Positions 1 through 6,153 of a stretch of 13,140 nt of DNA are shown one piece after another. Source of the DNA: an uncultured Pseudomonadota bacterium (GTDB lineage: Bacteria; Myxococcota_A; UBA796; CAJQPC01); contig CALGIB010001017.1 of NCBI GenBank assembly GCA_937915955.1, positions 1 through 13,140 of the forward strand. The letters are read 5' to 3'. The notes beneath the pieces were generated by a model. That model was not told the origin of the DNA. It saw only the letters and a list, made by a program, of their open reading frames with translations, and ran no database searches. Positions within the stretch are counted from its first letter, which is position 1, and each line of letters begins with the position of its first letter. A program made the position numbers and the translations under genes.

Positions 1-214
1 CCGGACGCGCCCACCCCAGGCACAGCGCGGCGCCGAAGACCGCGATCCAGGCCCGCTCGCCACCCAGCCACGCCAGCCCCGCGCAGGCCAGCAGCCCCAG
101 ACCCGCCTGCCAGGCCGCCGGCTCCAAGTAGGGCCAGGTCCACACCCCAAGCACCACGCCCGCGCCGAGCACGAGCAGGGGGTCACGCAGCAGGGCTCGG
201 GAGGGCTTCCGCAT
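1..214 (-). CDS. ComEC/Rec2-like membrane protein, N-terminal fragment (partial)
   Basis: The minus strand is open from an ATG at 214 to the window edge, giving 71 residues. A good Shine-Dalgarno sequence (GGAGGG) sits 8 nt upstream. The peptide begins with a short basic stretch (MRKPSRALLRDP) followed by hydrophobic segments at about residues 13-29 and 37-51, with another starting near 56. This is the kind of N-terminus seen in ComEC/Rec2 DNA-uptake channel proteins, but no catalytic or competence domain is inside the window, so the family call is a guess. What is secure is a multi-pass membrane protein start on the minus strand, divergent from the gene at 348. The rest lies to the left of the window. 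Confidence 0.5.
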   Translation of the reverse strand, partial: MRKPSRALLRDPLLVLGAGVVLGVWTWPYLEPAAWQAGLGLLACAGLAWLGGERAWIAVFGAALCLGWARP

Positions 215-281
215 CGCGGCGACCCTCCGCAGGATGCATGCCCGGACCCGGTGCACCATCCTTCAGCCACTTGGAGGGAAA

Positions 282-324
282 AGTGTTCAATCCTTCGACC
301 CCCCCCGTCGAAGCTCCGAACACT
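282..324. repeat. Nested inverted repeat / long hairpin in a divergent gap
   Basis: Two perfect 7-bp arms are nested. The outer arm AGTGTTC (282-288) pairs with GAACACT (318-324). The inner arm CTTCGAC (293-299) pairs with GTCGAAG (307-313). They are separated by a 4x4 internal loop, and the apical loop is seven cytosines. No T-tract follows on either strand, so it is not a standard terminator. It ends 23 nt before the GTG start of the barrel gene and lies about 70 nt upstream of the minus-strand membrane protein start. It could be a dyad operator (half-sites TGTTC/GAACA) or a 5'-UTR structure of the 348-1127 gene. Confidence 0.6.
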
Positions 325-347
325 CCTCAGGCGCCCGTCAAGAACCC

Positions 348-1127
348 GTGAACCTGCTCCTCCTCTCCGTCGCCCACGCCGCCTGGGCTCCCATGCCAGG
401 AAGCCCACTGTTCGCCTCGCCCGTCGCCGATCCGCGGGCCAGCCGCATGCACGTCACCTGGCGCCCCGACGGCCAGATCGACGCAGCCCTGGGTCAGGTC
501 GTGCCGCTGGTGCAGTACAGCGGCCCGGCGCGCGTCCAGGCCGGCCTGCTCTTCGGCACCTGGCTGCGCTTCGAGCAGGCGGGGCCTGGGACCTTCAACC
601 TGAACACCTTCGACGGCAGCTTCGGCGTGCCCGTGGACGTGGAGCTCGAGCACCTCGCGATCCGGGTCGCCTGGCGCCACACCTCGGCCCACATCGCCGA
701 CGGCCTCGACCGCCCGACCATCACATGGTCCCGCGAGGAGGCCCTGGTCCAGGCCCGCACCGAGCTAGGCCCGGTGCAGCTCTACGGCGGCGCGAGCTGG
801 CTGCTGCGCAGCACCCCCGAGCTCCCCCGCCTCGGCCTCCAGCTCGGTCTGGAGAGCGAGGGGCCGTGGTGGTTCGCCTCGGCGGACCTCCAGCTCAGGA
901 CCGAAGACGAGGGTTCCCCGGGCGCCGCCGCCTTCGCCGGCCTCCGCGTCCAGCGCAACCGCGGCCCGGTCCTGCGCCTGGGCCCCTGCGCCGCCTGGGG
1001 TCCCGACCGCCGCGGCCAGTACCCGAACACGGACGATCCCTACGTCGGCCTGCGCCTGGACCTGGACCTGCTGCCGAGGACCCGCGTCAAGACCGGGGCC
1101 GCTCCCTCGGCCAAGCGAGCGAGCTGA
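348..1127 (+). CDS. DUF1207-like outer-membrane beta-barrel protein
   Basis: This encodes a 259-residue protein if the GTG at 348 is used. I chose that start because it gives a short, clean signal peptide (NLLLLSVAHAA, cleavage probably near residues 11-12), whereas the upstream ATG at 234 would add 38 polar residues in front of it and would run through the inverted repeat at 282-324. No strong ribosome-binding site is visible. The body alternates hydrophobic and polar residues as in amphipathic beta strands. It carries a set of patches I associate with DUF1207 proteins: LFASPVADPRASR near the N-terminus, DGSFGVPVDVE, then AWRHTSAHIADG followed by a WSREEALV segment. No enzymatic residues are recognised; an outer-membrane structural or channel role is an inference. 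The last 41 nt overlap the convergent gene that ends at 1087. Confidence 0.62.
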   Translation: MNLLLLSVAHAAWAPMPGSPLFASPVADPRASRMHVTWRPDGQIDAALGQVVPLVQYSGPARVQAGLLFGTWLRFEQAGPGTFNLNTFDGSFGVPVDVELEHLAIRVAWRHTSAHIADGLDRPTITWSREEALVQARTELGPVQLYGGASWLLRSTPELPRLGLQLGLESEGPWWFASADLQLRTEDEGSPGAAAFAGLRVQRNRGPVLRLGPCAAWGPDRRGQYPNTDDPYVGLRLDLDLLPRTRVKTGAAPSAKRAS

Positions 1128-1503
1128 CGCCGTAGTGCCTGAGCACCTCGTCACGCGACAGCGCCCAGATCCCGTAGATCCCGATCGGCAGACATGCGCC
1201 GAAGCAGAGCAGGCCCAGGCTGAGGACAGCGGCCCACCAGGCCCAGGCCTTGCCGTGCCCAAGGCCGATGGCCGCCCCAGCCGAGGCGAGGCCCACGCTG
1301 CCGAAGCAGGCCAGCCCCGCCAAGCCGACCACGACCGCTCCACCCACCGGTCCGAGGGCCTCGAAGTCCGGGTCCTGGGTGCCCGCCATCCAGCCTGACA
1401 TCGGCGACAGCAGCATGAAGGCGATGCCCACGAAGCCCTGGAGCCCCAGCCACGCGCGCGTCAGGCTCAGGTGCACGTCTCCGGTCCAGCCGACCTCGCT
1501 CAT
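1087..1503 (-). CDS. Small multi-pass membrane protein, unknown function
   Basis: This encodes 138 residues from an ATG at 1503. Hydrophobic segments lie at about residues 18-38, 52-80 (long enough for one or two helices) and 88-114, so three to four transmembrane helices are expected. A loop containing GTQDPDFEAL lies between the first and second. The end of the last helix and the following stretch (GIYGIWALSRDEVLRHYG) resemble short uncharacterised membrane proteins found widely in delta-proteobacteria, but I cannot name a family. There is no Shine-Dalgarno sequence. Instead a TATGGT hexamer ends exactly 6 nt before the ATG, which would fit a leaderless transcript. The gene is divergent from the dap operon (71 nt between starts) and its 3' end overlaps the barrel gene. 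Confidence 0.7.
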   Translation of the reverse strand: MSEVGWTGDVHLSLTRAWLGLQGFVGIAFMLLSPMSGWMAGTQDPDFEALGPVGGAVVVGLAGLACFGSVGLASAGAAIGLGHGKAWAWWAAVLSLGLLCFGACLPIGIYGIWALSRDEVLRHYGVSSLAWPRERPRS

Positions 1504-1509
1504 CCGGCG

Positions 1510-1515
1510 ACCATA
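1510..1515 (-). promoter_or_regulatory. Candidate leaderless -10 element before the 1503 membrane protein
   Basis: Read on the minus strand, the hexamer TATGGT matches TANNNT and is followed by six bases and then the ATG at 1503. No ribosome-binding site can be found. The same geometry occurs before the starts at 4705 and 9682. No convincing -35 element is seen. Confidence 0.35.
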
Positions 1516-1543
1516 GCGTGCAACCTCGGGCAGCGCGCCGCGC

Positions 1544-1549
1544 TACGTT
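1544..1549 (+). promoter_or_regulatory. Candidate -10 element for the dap operon
   Basis: TACGTT matches TANNNT. It would place transcription start near 1556, giving a leader of about 18 nt that holds the GGAAGG ribosome-binding site (1562-1567) used by the GTG at 1575. It lies in the 71-nt gap shared with the divergent 1503 gene. No -35 element is obvious, so this is tentative. Confidence 0.28.
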
Positions 1550-1574
1550 GGCGACGACCACGGAAGGCTCGAAC

Positions 1575-2741
1575 GTGCGCCTGAACCCTCTCCTCGCCCG
1601 GCTGCGGACCTACCCGCAGGAAGCCCTCAACAGCAAGAAGGCCCAGGTCCGCGCGGCCGGACTGACCCTCTACGACTTCGGCACGGGCGACCCCGTCGAG
1701 CCCACACCGGACTCGATCCGACGGGCGCTGATCGAGGCCGTCCCGCAGATCTCGCAGTACCCGACGGTTCGGGGCTCGGCCGAGCTCCGCCAGACGATCG
1801 CGGACTACCACCAGCGCCGCTTCGGCGTCCCGCTGGACCCCGAGACGCAGATCCTGCCGACGTCCGGGAGCAAGGAAGCCGTCTTCCACCTGCCGATGCT
1901 GGTGATCGACCCCAGCGCGCCCGACCGCACGGTCGTCTTTCCGGACCCCGGCTACGCCGCCTACCAGCGCGGCACCCTCTTCGCGGGCGGCGAGTGCCAC
2001 ATCGTCAGCCTGCAGGGCGACTGGCACCAGCGCCCCTGGCTGCTGCCCGAGGCCGTGCTCCGAAAGACGCGCATCCTCTGGATCAACAGCCCCCACAACC
2101 CGAGCGGCGCGGTGATGTCGCTGGACGACCTCAAGCGCACCTACGATCTCTGCCGCCAGCACGACATCCTGCTGGCCTCGGACGAGTGCTACGCGGACGT
2201 CTACGACCTGGATCCTCCCAGCAGCGCGCTCCAGGTCGGCACCGAGGGTGTGCTGACCTTCCACAGCTGCAGCAAGCGCTCGGGCATGACCGGCTACCGC
2301 TCGGGCTTCATCGCGGGCGACCCGGCCTGGATCGACGCCTACCGCGAGTTCCGCATCAACCCCGGCGTGGTCCCCCAGGACACCGTCAACGCCGGCGCGG
2401 TCGCGGCCTGGTCCGACGACCGCCACAGCGTCGCCAGGCGCGATCTGCTGCGCACGAAGAAGGACATGTTCCGCGCCTTCTTCGCCGAGGTCGGGCTCGA
2501 GGTCGTCGCCAGCGAGGCGACGTTCTACTTCTGGATCCGGACGCCCGGCGGCATGGACGAGGAGGCCTACGCCAGCCGCCTGCTCGAGGCGGGGATCGTC
2601 GTGAGCCCCGGCAGCTACTTCGGCTTCGGCGACGTCGGCACGGGCTTCGTGCGCGTGGCCATGGTGCCGCCGCTGGAGCAGTGCCCCGAGGCCATCGCGG
2701 TCTGGCGCCGCGTACACAGGGAGGAAGGGTGGATCAGCTGA
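1575..2741 (+). CDS. dapC: Succinyldiaminopimelate aminotransferase (class I/II PLP aminotransferase)
   Basis: A 388-residue fold-type I aminotransferase. The GTG at 1575 is chosen over an in-frame ATG at 1518 because GGAAGG lies 7 nt upstream and because the typical N-terminus (RLNPLLARLRTYP) begins there. Visible landmarks are an FGTGDP motif near the N-terminus, HNPSG with Asn175, SDECY with Asp203 (pyridine nitrogen) and Tyr206, the Schiff-base Lys234 in SCSKRSGMTGYRSGF, and Arg360 near the C-terminus as the likely alpha-carboxylate clamp. Family knowledge: DapC converts N-succinyl-2-amino-6-ketopimelate plus glutamate to N-succinyl-LL-DAP. The specific call rests on the 13-nt overlap with dapD, whose product supplies that substrate; from sequence alone another substrate (a DapL- or Asp-type enzyme) is possible. 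It is cytosolic and heads a compact plus-strand gene run. Confidence 0.87.
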   Translation: MRLNPLLARLRTYPQEALNSKKAQVRAAGLTLYDFGTGDPVEPTPDSIRRALIEAVPQISQYPTVRGSAELRQTIADYHQRRFGVPLDPETQILPTSGSKEAVFHLPMLVIDPSAPDRTVVFPDPGYAAYQRGTLFAGGECHIVSLQGDWHQRPWLLPEAVLRKTRILWINSPHNPSGAVMSLDDLKRTYDLCRQHDILLASDECYADVYDLDPPSSALQVGTEGVLTFHSCSKRSGMTGYRSGFIAGDPAWIDAYREFRINPGVVPQDTVNAGAVAAWSDDRHSVARRDLLRTKKDMFRAFFAEVGLEVVASEATFYFWIRTPGGMDEEAYASRLLEAGIVVSPGSYFGFGDVGTGFVRVAMVPPLEQCPEAIAVWRRVHREEGWIS

Positions 2742-3538
2742 GAGAACGCATCGACGCGGCCTTCGGCGGGCGGCTCGAGGCCGACGAGGCCTGGGCAGCG
2801 ACCCAGGAGGCCGTGGCCATGCTGGACCGCGGTGAGCTGCGCGTGGCCGAGAAGGTCGGCGGCGACTGGGTCGTGCACGAATGGGTCAAGCGCGCCGTGC
2901 TCCTCTGGTTCCGCTACAGCAAGATGGAGGTCCACGACCTGGGCCCCTACTCCTTCCACGACAAGGTCCCGCTGAAGAAGGACCTGGCCGAGCAGGGCGT
3001 GCGCCTGGTGCCCCCAGGCGCCATCCGCTACGGCGCCCACTGCGAGCGCGGCGTGGTCGTCATGCCCGGCTACGTCAACATCGGCGCCTACGTCGGCGCC
3101 GGCACCATGGTCGACACCTGGGCCACCGTGGGCAGCTGCGCGCAGATCGGCAAGGGCGTCCACCTCTCCGGCGGGGTCGGCGTCGGCGGCGTGCTCGAGC
3201 CCCTCTCCGCCCGCCCCGTCATCATCGAGGACGGCGCCTTCGTCGGCAGCCGGAGCATCGTGGTCGAGGGCGTGATCGTGGAGGAGGGCGCGGTGATCGG
3301 CGCGAACACCGTGCTCACCGCCAGCACGCCCATCATCGACGTCACAGGCCCGGACGAGGTCATCCATAAGGGCCGCGTCCCGGCCAACGCCGTGGTGGTC
3401 CCCGGGACCCGCGTGAAGAGCTTCCCAGCCGGCGACTACCACCTCGCCTGCGCCCTGATCATCGGCCAGCGCAAGGCCAGCACGGACCGCAAGACCTCGC
3501 TCAACGAGGTCCTCCGCGAGTTCGCCGTCCAGGTCTGA
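2729..3538 (+). CDS. dapD: Tetrahydrodipicolinate N-succinyltransferase
   Basis: A 269-residue enzyme (E. coli DapD has 274) that succinylates tetrahydrodipicolinate with succinyl-CoA, entering the succinylase branch of DAP/lysine synthesis in the cytosol. The start GTG at 2729 lies inside the 3' end of dapC, with GGAGG just upstream, and gives the expected N-terminus (DQLRERIDAAFGG). The open frame continues far upstream only by chance. Recognisable blocks in order are LRVAEKVGGDWVVHEW, VVPPGAIRYGAH, then the left-handed beta-helix with NIGAYVGAGTMVDTWATVGS, HLSGGVGVGGVLEP and VVEGVIVEEGAV. Asp129 in VDTW corresponds to E. coli Asp141. The position I align with E. coli Glu189 is Ile here (RSIVVEG against RSEVVEG). 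The C-terminal SFPAGDYHLACALIIGQRK segment fits a non-enterobacterial DapD subtype. It is translationally coupled to dapC. Confidence 0.95.
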   Translation: MDQLRERIDAAFGGRLEADEAWAATQEAVAMLDRGELRVAEKVGGDWVVHEWVKRAVLLWFRYSKMEVHDLGPYSFHDKVPLKKDLAEQGVRLVPPGAIRYGAHCERGVVVMPGYVNIGAYVGAGTMVDTWATVGSCAQIGKGVHLSGGVGVGGVLEPLSARPVIIEDGAFVGSRSIVVEGVIVEEGAVIGANTVLTASTPIIDVTGPDEVIHKGRVPANAVVVPGTRVKSFPAGDYHLACALIIGQRKASTDRKTSLNEVLREFAVQV

Positions 3539-3540
3539 GC

Positions 3541-4695
3541 GTGCTCGAGCAGCTGACCCTGTTGGTGAAGCCGGCGGGGGCGGACTGCCCGCTCAGCTGT
3601 CGCTACTGCTTCTACCGCTCGACCGGCCCCCGAGGTGGTCGCATGGGCGAGGCCACGCTCCGGCTGTTGCTGGAGGAGGCCCTGGCCACCTCCCAGCACC
3701 TGCACCTGATCTGGCAGGGGGGCGAGCCCGCGCTGATGGGCCGGGGCTTCTTCGCGAAGGCGCTCGAGCTGGGCCGAGAGCTGGCCGGACCCGACCAGAG
3801 CGTCTCGCACGCCCTGCAGACCAGCGGCACCGGCCTCGATCCCAGCTGGGCCCCGATCCTGCTGGACGGCGAGATCCTGGTGGGCCTGTCCATCGACGGC
3901 CACCGCGAGGTGCACGAGCGCTGGCGCGGTCCGAGCTGGCAGCGTGCCCGGGACACCGCCGCCTGGATGCTGGAGGCGGGCGTGGCCGTCAACGCCCTGT
4001 CCGTCGTCGTGCGCGGCGAGGAGGACAGCGCGGCGGAGCGCTACGCCGCCTTGCGCGATCTGGGCCTGGCCCACCTGCAGTTCCTTCCAGCCGTGGACCG
4101 CGACCCGAACCAGCCCGGCCTGGCCGCCCCGACCGCAGTCGATCCCTGGGCCTGGGGAGGCTTCCTGCTGGACCTCTGGAAGGCCTGGTGGCCTGAGCGC
4201 CACGAGGTCTCCGTGCGGAACTTCGACGAGCTGCTGGCCAGCTACGTGGCCGCGCCGCCGGTGTCCTGCGCCAGCGCCGAGCGCTGCGGCGGCTACCTCG
4301 TCGTCGAGCACGACGGCTCCCTGCACCGCTGCGCCTTCCTCGTGGATGCAGCCGACCCGGTCGGGGTGCTCGGCCAGCGACCGCTGATCGAGGTCCTGGG
4401 CTCGCCCAGACAGCGCGCCCTGGGCGAGAGCAAGGCCCAGTTGCCCGAGGACTGCGTCACCTGCGCCTGGCGGCCCCGCTGCCACGGCGGCTGCCCCTAC
4501 CACCGGCACGACCAGACCACCCACCTCTGCGGATCCACCCGCCGCGTGCTCGATGAGCTCGACCCTCAGCTCCGAGCCCTCGCGCGCTCGCTCCGCGGCC
4601 CCTACCAGGGCCTGCGCCGGAACGAGCCCTGCCCCTGCGGCAGCGGCCTCCGCTACAAGCGCTGCTGCGCGACCCTGCCCACCCCAGGGCGCTAG
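3541..4695 (+). CDS. anSME-like radical SAM/SPASM enzyme with C-terminal SEC-C motif
   Basis: A 384-residue enzyme with a GTG start 2 nt after dapD. The radical SAM cluster motif is Cys16-x3-Cys20-x2-Cys23 followed by FY (YCFY), with GGEP at 61-63 region and LSIDG at 116-120. The SPASM region has Cys243, 249, 264, 305, 308, 314, 318 and 330. Its spacing (6, 15, 41, 3, 6, 4, 12) closely follows what I recall for the Clostridium anaerobic sulfatase-maturating enzyme, which oxidises an active-site Cys or Ser to formylglycine using SAM and auxiliary Fe-S clusters. After about 30 linker residues comes a SEC-C zinc motif, NEPCPCGSG then RYKRCC, with Cys364, 366, 375 and 376. No sulfatase is in the window, so the substrate is unknown; another peptide-modifying SPASM activity remains possible. 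Tight packing suggests co-transcription with dapCD. Confidence 0.85.
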   Translation: MLEQLTLLVKPAGADCPLSCRYCFYRSTGPRGGRMGEATLRLLLEEALATSQHLHLIWQGGEPALMGRGFFAKALELGRELAGPDQSVSHALQTSGTGLDPSWAPILLDGEILVGLSIDGHREVHERWRGPSWQRARDTAAWMLEAGVAVNALSVVVRGEEDSAAERYAALRDLGLAHLQFLPAVDRDPNQPGLAAPTAVDPWAWGGFLLDLWKAWWPERHEVSVRNFDELLASYVAAPPVSCASAERCGGYLVVEHDGSLHRCAFLVDAADPVGVLGQRPLIEVLGSPRQRALGESKAQLPEDCVTCAWRPRCHGGCPYHRHDQTTHLCGSTRRVLDELDPQLRALARSLRGPYQGLRRNEPCPCGSGLRYKRCCATLPTPGR

Positions 4696-4698
4696 ACT
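4693..4698 (+). promoter_or_regulatory. Candidate leaderless -10 element overlapping a stop codon
   Basis: TAGACT matches TANNNT and ends 6 nt before the GTG at 4705. Its first three bases are the stop codon of the radical SAM gene. The glycosyltransferase start has no Shine-Dalgarno sequence, so a leaderless internal promoter is plausible. The alternative is simple read-through translation of the operon mRNA. Confidence 0.35.
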
Positions 4699-4704
4699 CC
4701 CCCG

Positions 4705-6153
4705 GTGAAGCCCCGCCTCCTCTTCGCCGCAGCGCTCATGTTGGTCTGCGGACTCCTCCAGCTCGGCGCCCTGCCGATCCTGGACGAGGAGTCCTACCTC
4801 GACATCGCCCGGCAGATCGGCGACCACCCGCTGCGACCCTACGACTGGTTCCGCCCCTGGCAGCCCTGGGGCCACGTCCAGCCTGAGAACGCCTACCTCT
4901 TCGCGCACCCGCCGGGTCACCTCTGGTGGGTGCTGCTGACCGGCGGCGACCGCCTGCTGGCCTCGGTCCCGCTGGCCGGCGTGCTCGGCTTCTCGATCTC
5001 CTGGCTGTCTCCGAAGAACCTGCCGGCGCTGGGCCTGGGGCTGCTGGCCAGCCCGGTGCTCTGGCTGGCGCTGCAGGCCGGCCTGATGCCCGACCTGGGT
5101 GTCGTGGCCTGGTCGACCCTGGCCCTGGCCGCCTGGGTCCACCGTCGACCTGCGCTCGCCGGCCTCGCCTTCGCCCTGGCCGCCAGCTGGAAGTACCCCT
5201 CGCTGCTGCTCGCCCTGCCCGTCCTGATTCACGCCTACCGGACGCGCCGCTGGCGCGAGCTGGGCCTCGCCGCGGGGGTCTCGCTGCTGCTCTGGGGCGG
5301 GCTGCAGGCCCTGCTCTGGGCCCAGTACGGGCAGCCCCACCTCGTGCACGTGCTCGCCCACGCCAGCGAGATCAGCCAGGGTCCACTCGGCCCGCGCGCC
5401 CTCGGGATGCTCGCCCGCCTGGGCCTGGCCGCTCCTCCCACGCCCACCGGCCTGCCCGGCCTCGTGCTCGGCGGCTTCGGCTTCCTCCCCGACCTCGACA
5501 TGGGCCGAGGCCTGCTCGTGGCCTGCTGCGGCCTCGGCGGCGCGGCCTTGCTCCGGGCGGTGATCGCCCTGAAACAGGGCCCGCTGAACCAGCTGCTGGG
5601 CCTCTGGCTGCTGCTCGCGGCGGCGGCGGTGGTCCTCACGCACAACTACGCCGGAGGCCGCTACCTGCTGCCCTGCGTCGTGCCGCTGAGCCTGCTGCTG
5701 GCCGGAGACCTCTCTCGCCTGCACCACGCGTGGTGGGCCCTGGCCCTCCCCGGCCTGCTCCTCGCCCCAGCCATGGTCTACGCCGAGCGCGCTCACGCGC
5801 GGGCGTCCCTCGAGGTCGCACAGGGCCTGAGCGACCGACCCCCCGCCCGCTTCACCGGCGAGTGGACCCTTCGCTGGGCGCTGCAGGAGCAGGGCTGGTC
5901 GTTCTGGAGCCCCGAGGAGGCCCTCCAGCTCAACGAGCTCGTCGCCGTGCCCGTACACAGCTCGCCGGGACCCCTGAGCCTGGACCTCCACCAGATCGAG
6001 GAGATCTCCTCGCGCGACGACGGCGCCTTCCGCCTGATCGACCTCGAGCGAGGCATCGGCTACCACGCAGAGACCCTGGGGCCGCTGCCCTTCGGCTGGG
6101 GCGAGGGCCCGCGCGAGACCCTGCGCCTGTACGAGGTCGAGGAGCCCCCTTGA
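4705..6153 (+). CDS. GT-C family membrane glycosyltransferase (ArnT/PMT-like)
   Basis: A 482-residue integral membrane protein with a GTG start 9 nt after the radical SAM gene. The first helix (residues 4-24) is followed by an acidic loop motif ILDEESYLDIARQI with Asp27-Glu28, the position and form of the metal/lipid-phosphate-binding acid in GT-C enzymes. Next comes an aromatic periplasmic loop with WFRPWQPWG and FAHPPGHLWWVLL, which matches the HPP segment of PMT_2-type transferases. About eight to ten further hydrophobic helices extend to about residue 355. A soluble, presumably periplasmic C-terminal tail of about 120 residues follows. Family members move a sugar from a polyprenyl-phosphate donor to lipid A, protein or another lipid; neither donor nor acceptor can be told here. 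Its stop overlaps the rhomboid start (TTGA). Confidence 0.72.
   Translation: MKPRLLFAAALMLVCGLLQLGALPILDEESYLDIARQIGDHPLRPYDWFRPWQPWGHVQPENAYLFAHPPGHLWWVLLTGGDRLLASVPLAGVLGFSISWLSPKNLPALGLGLLASPVLWLALQAGLMPDLGVVAWSTLALAAWVHRRPALAGLAFALAASWKYPSLLLALPVLIHAYRTRRWRELGLAAGVSLLLWGGLQALLWAQYGQPHLVHVLAHASEISQGPLGPRALGMLARLGLAAPPTPTGLPGLVLGGFGFLPDLDMGRGLLVACCGLGGAALLRAVIALKQGPLNQLLGLWLLLAAAAVVLTHNYAGGRYLLPCVVPLSLLLAGDLSRLHHAWWALALPGLLLAPAMVYAERAHARASLEVAQGLSDRPPARFTGEWTLRWALQEQGWSFWSPEEALQLNELVAVPVHSSPGPLSLDLHQIEEISSRDDGAFRLIDLERGIGYHAETLGPLPFGWGEGPRETLRLYEVEEPP

Noticed and set aside
234..347. 38-codon upstream extension of the DUF1207-like gene from ATG 234
   Set aside because: It would bury the signal peptide behind polar residues and translate through the inverted repeat at 282-324.
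1500..2717. 405-codon minus-strand frame opposite dapC
   Set aside because: It is a shadow of a well-supported aminotransferase; composition is biased and no motif is seen.
1994..2728. Long upstream extension of the dapD frame
   Set aside because: It is fully inside dapC in another frame. Homology to DapD begins at the GTG at 2729, and the extension is Arg/Pro/Gly-rich.
3436..6066. 876-codon open frame on the minus strand
   Set aside because: It lies opposite the radical SAM and glycosyltransferase genes, which have clear family motifs. Its translation is low-complexity (Gly/Ala/Arg/Gln/Glu/Val-rich) with no motif, as expected of a high-GC shadow frame.
4926..6149. Upstream extension of the rhomboid frame making a 674-residue fusion
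   Set aside because: It is antiphase to the glycosyltransferase gene and compositionally biased. The TTG at 6150 with AGGAG explains the rhomboid start.
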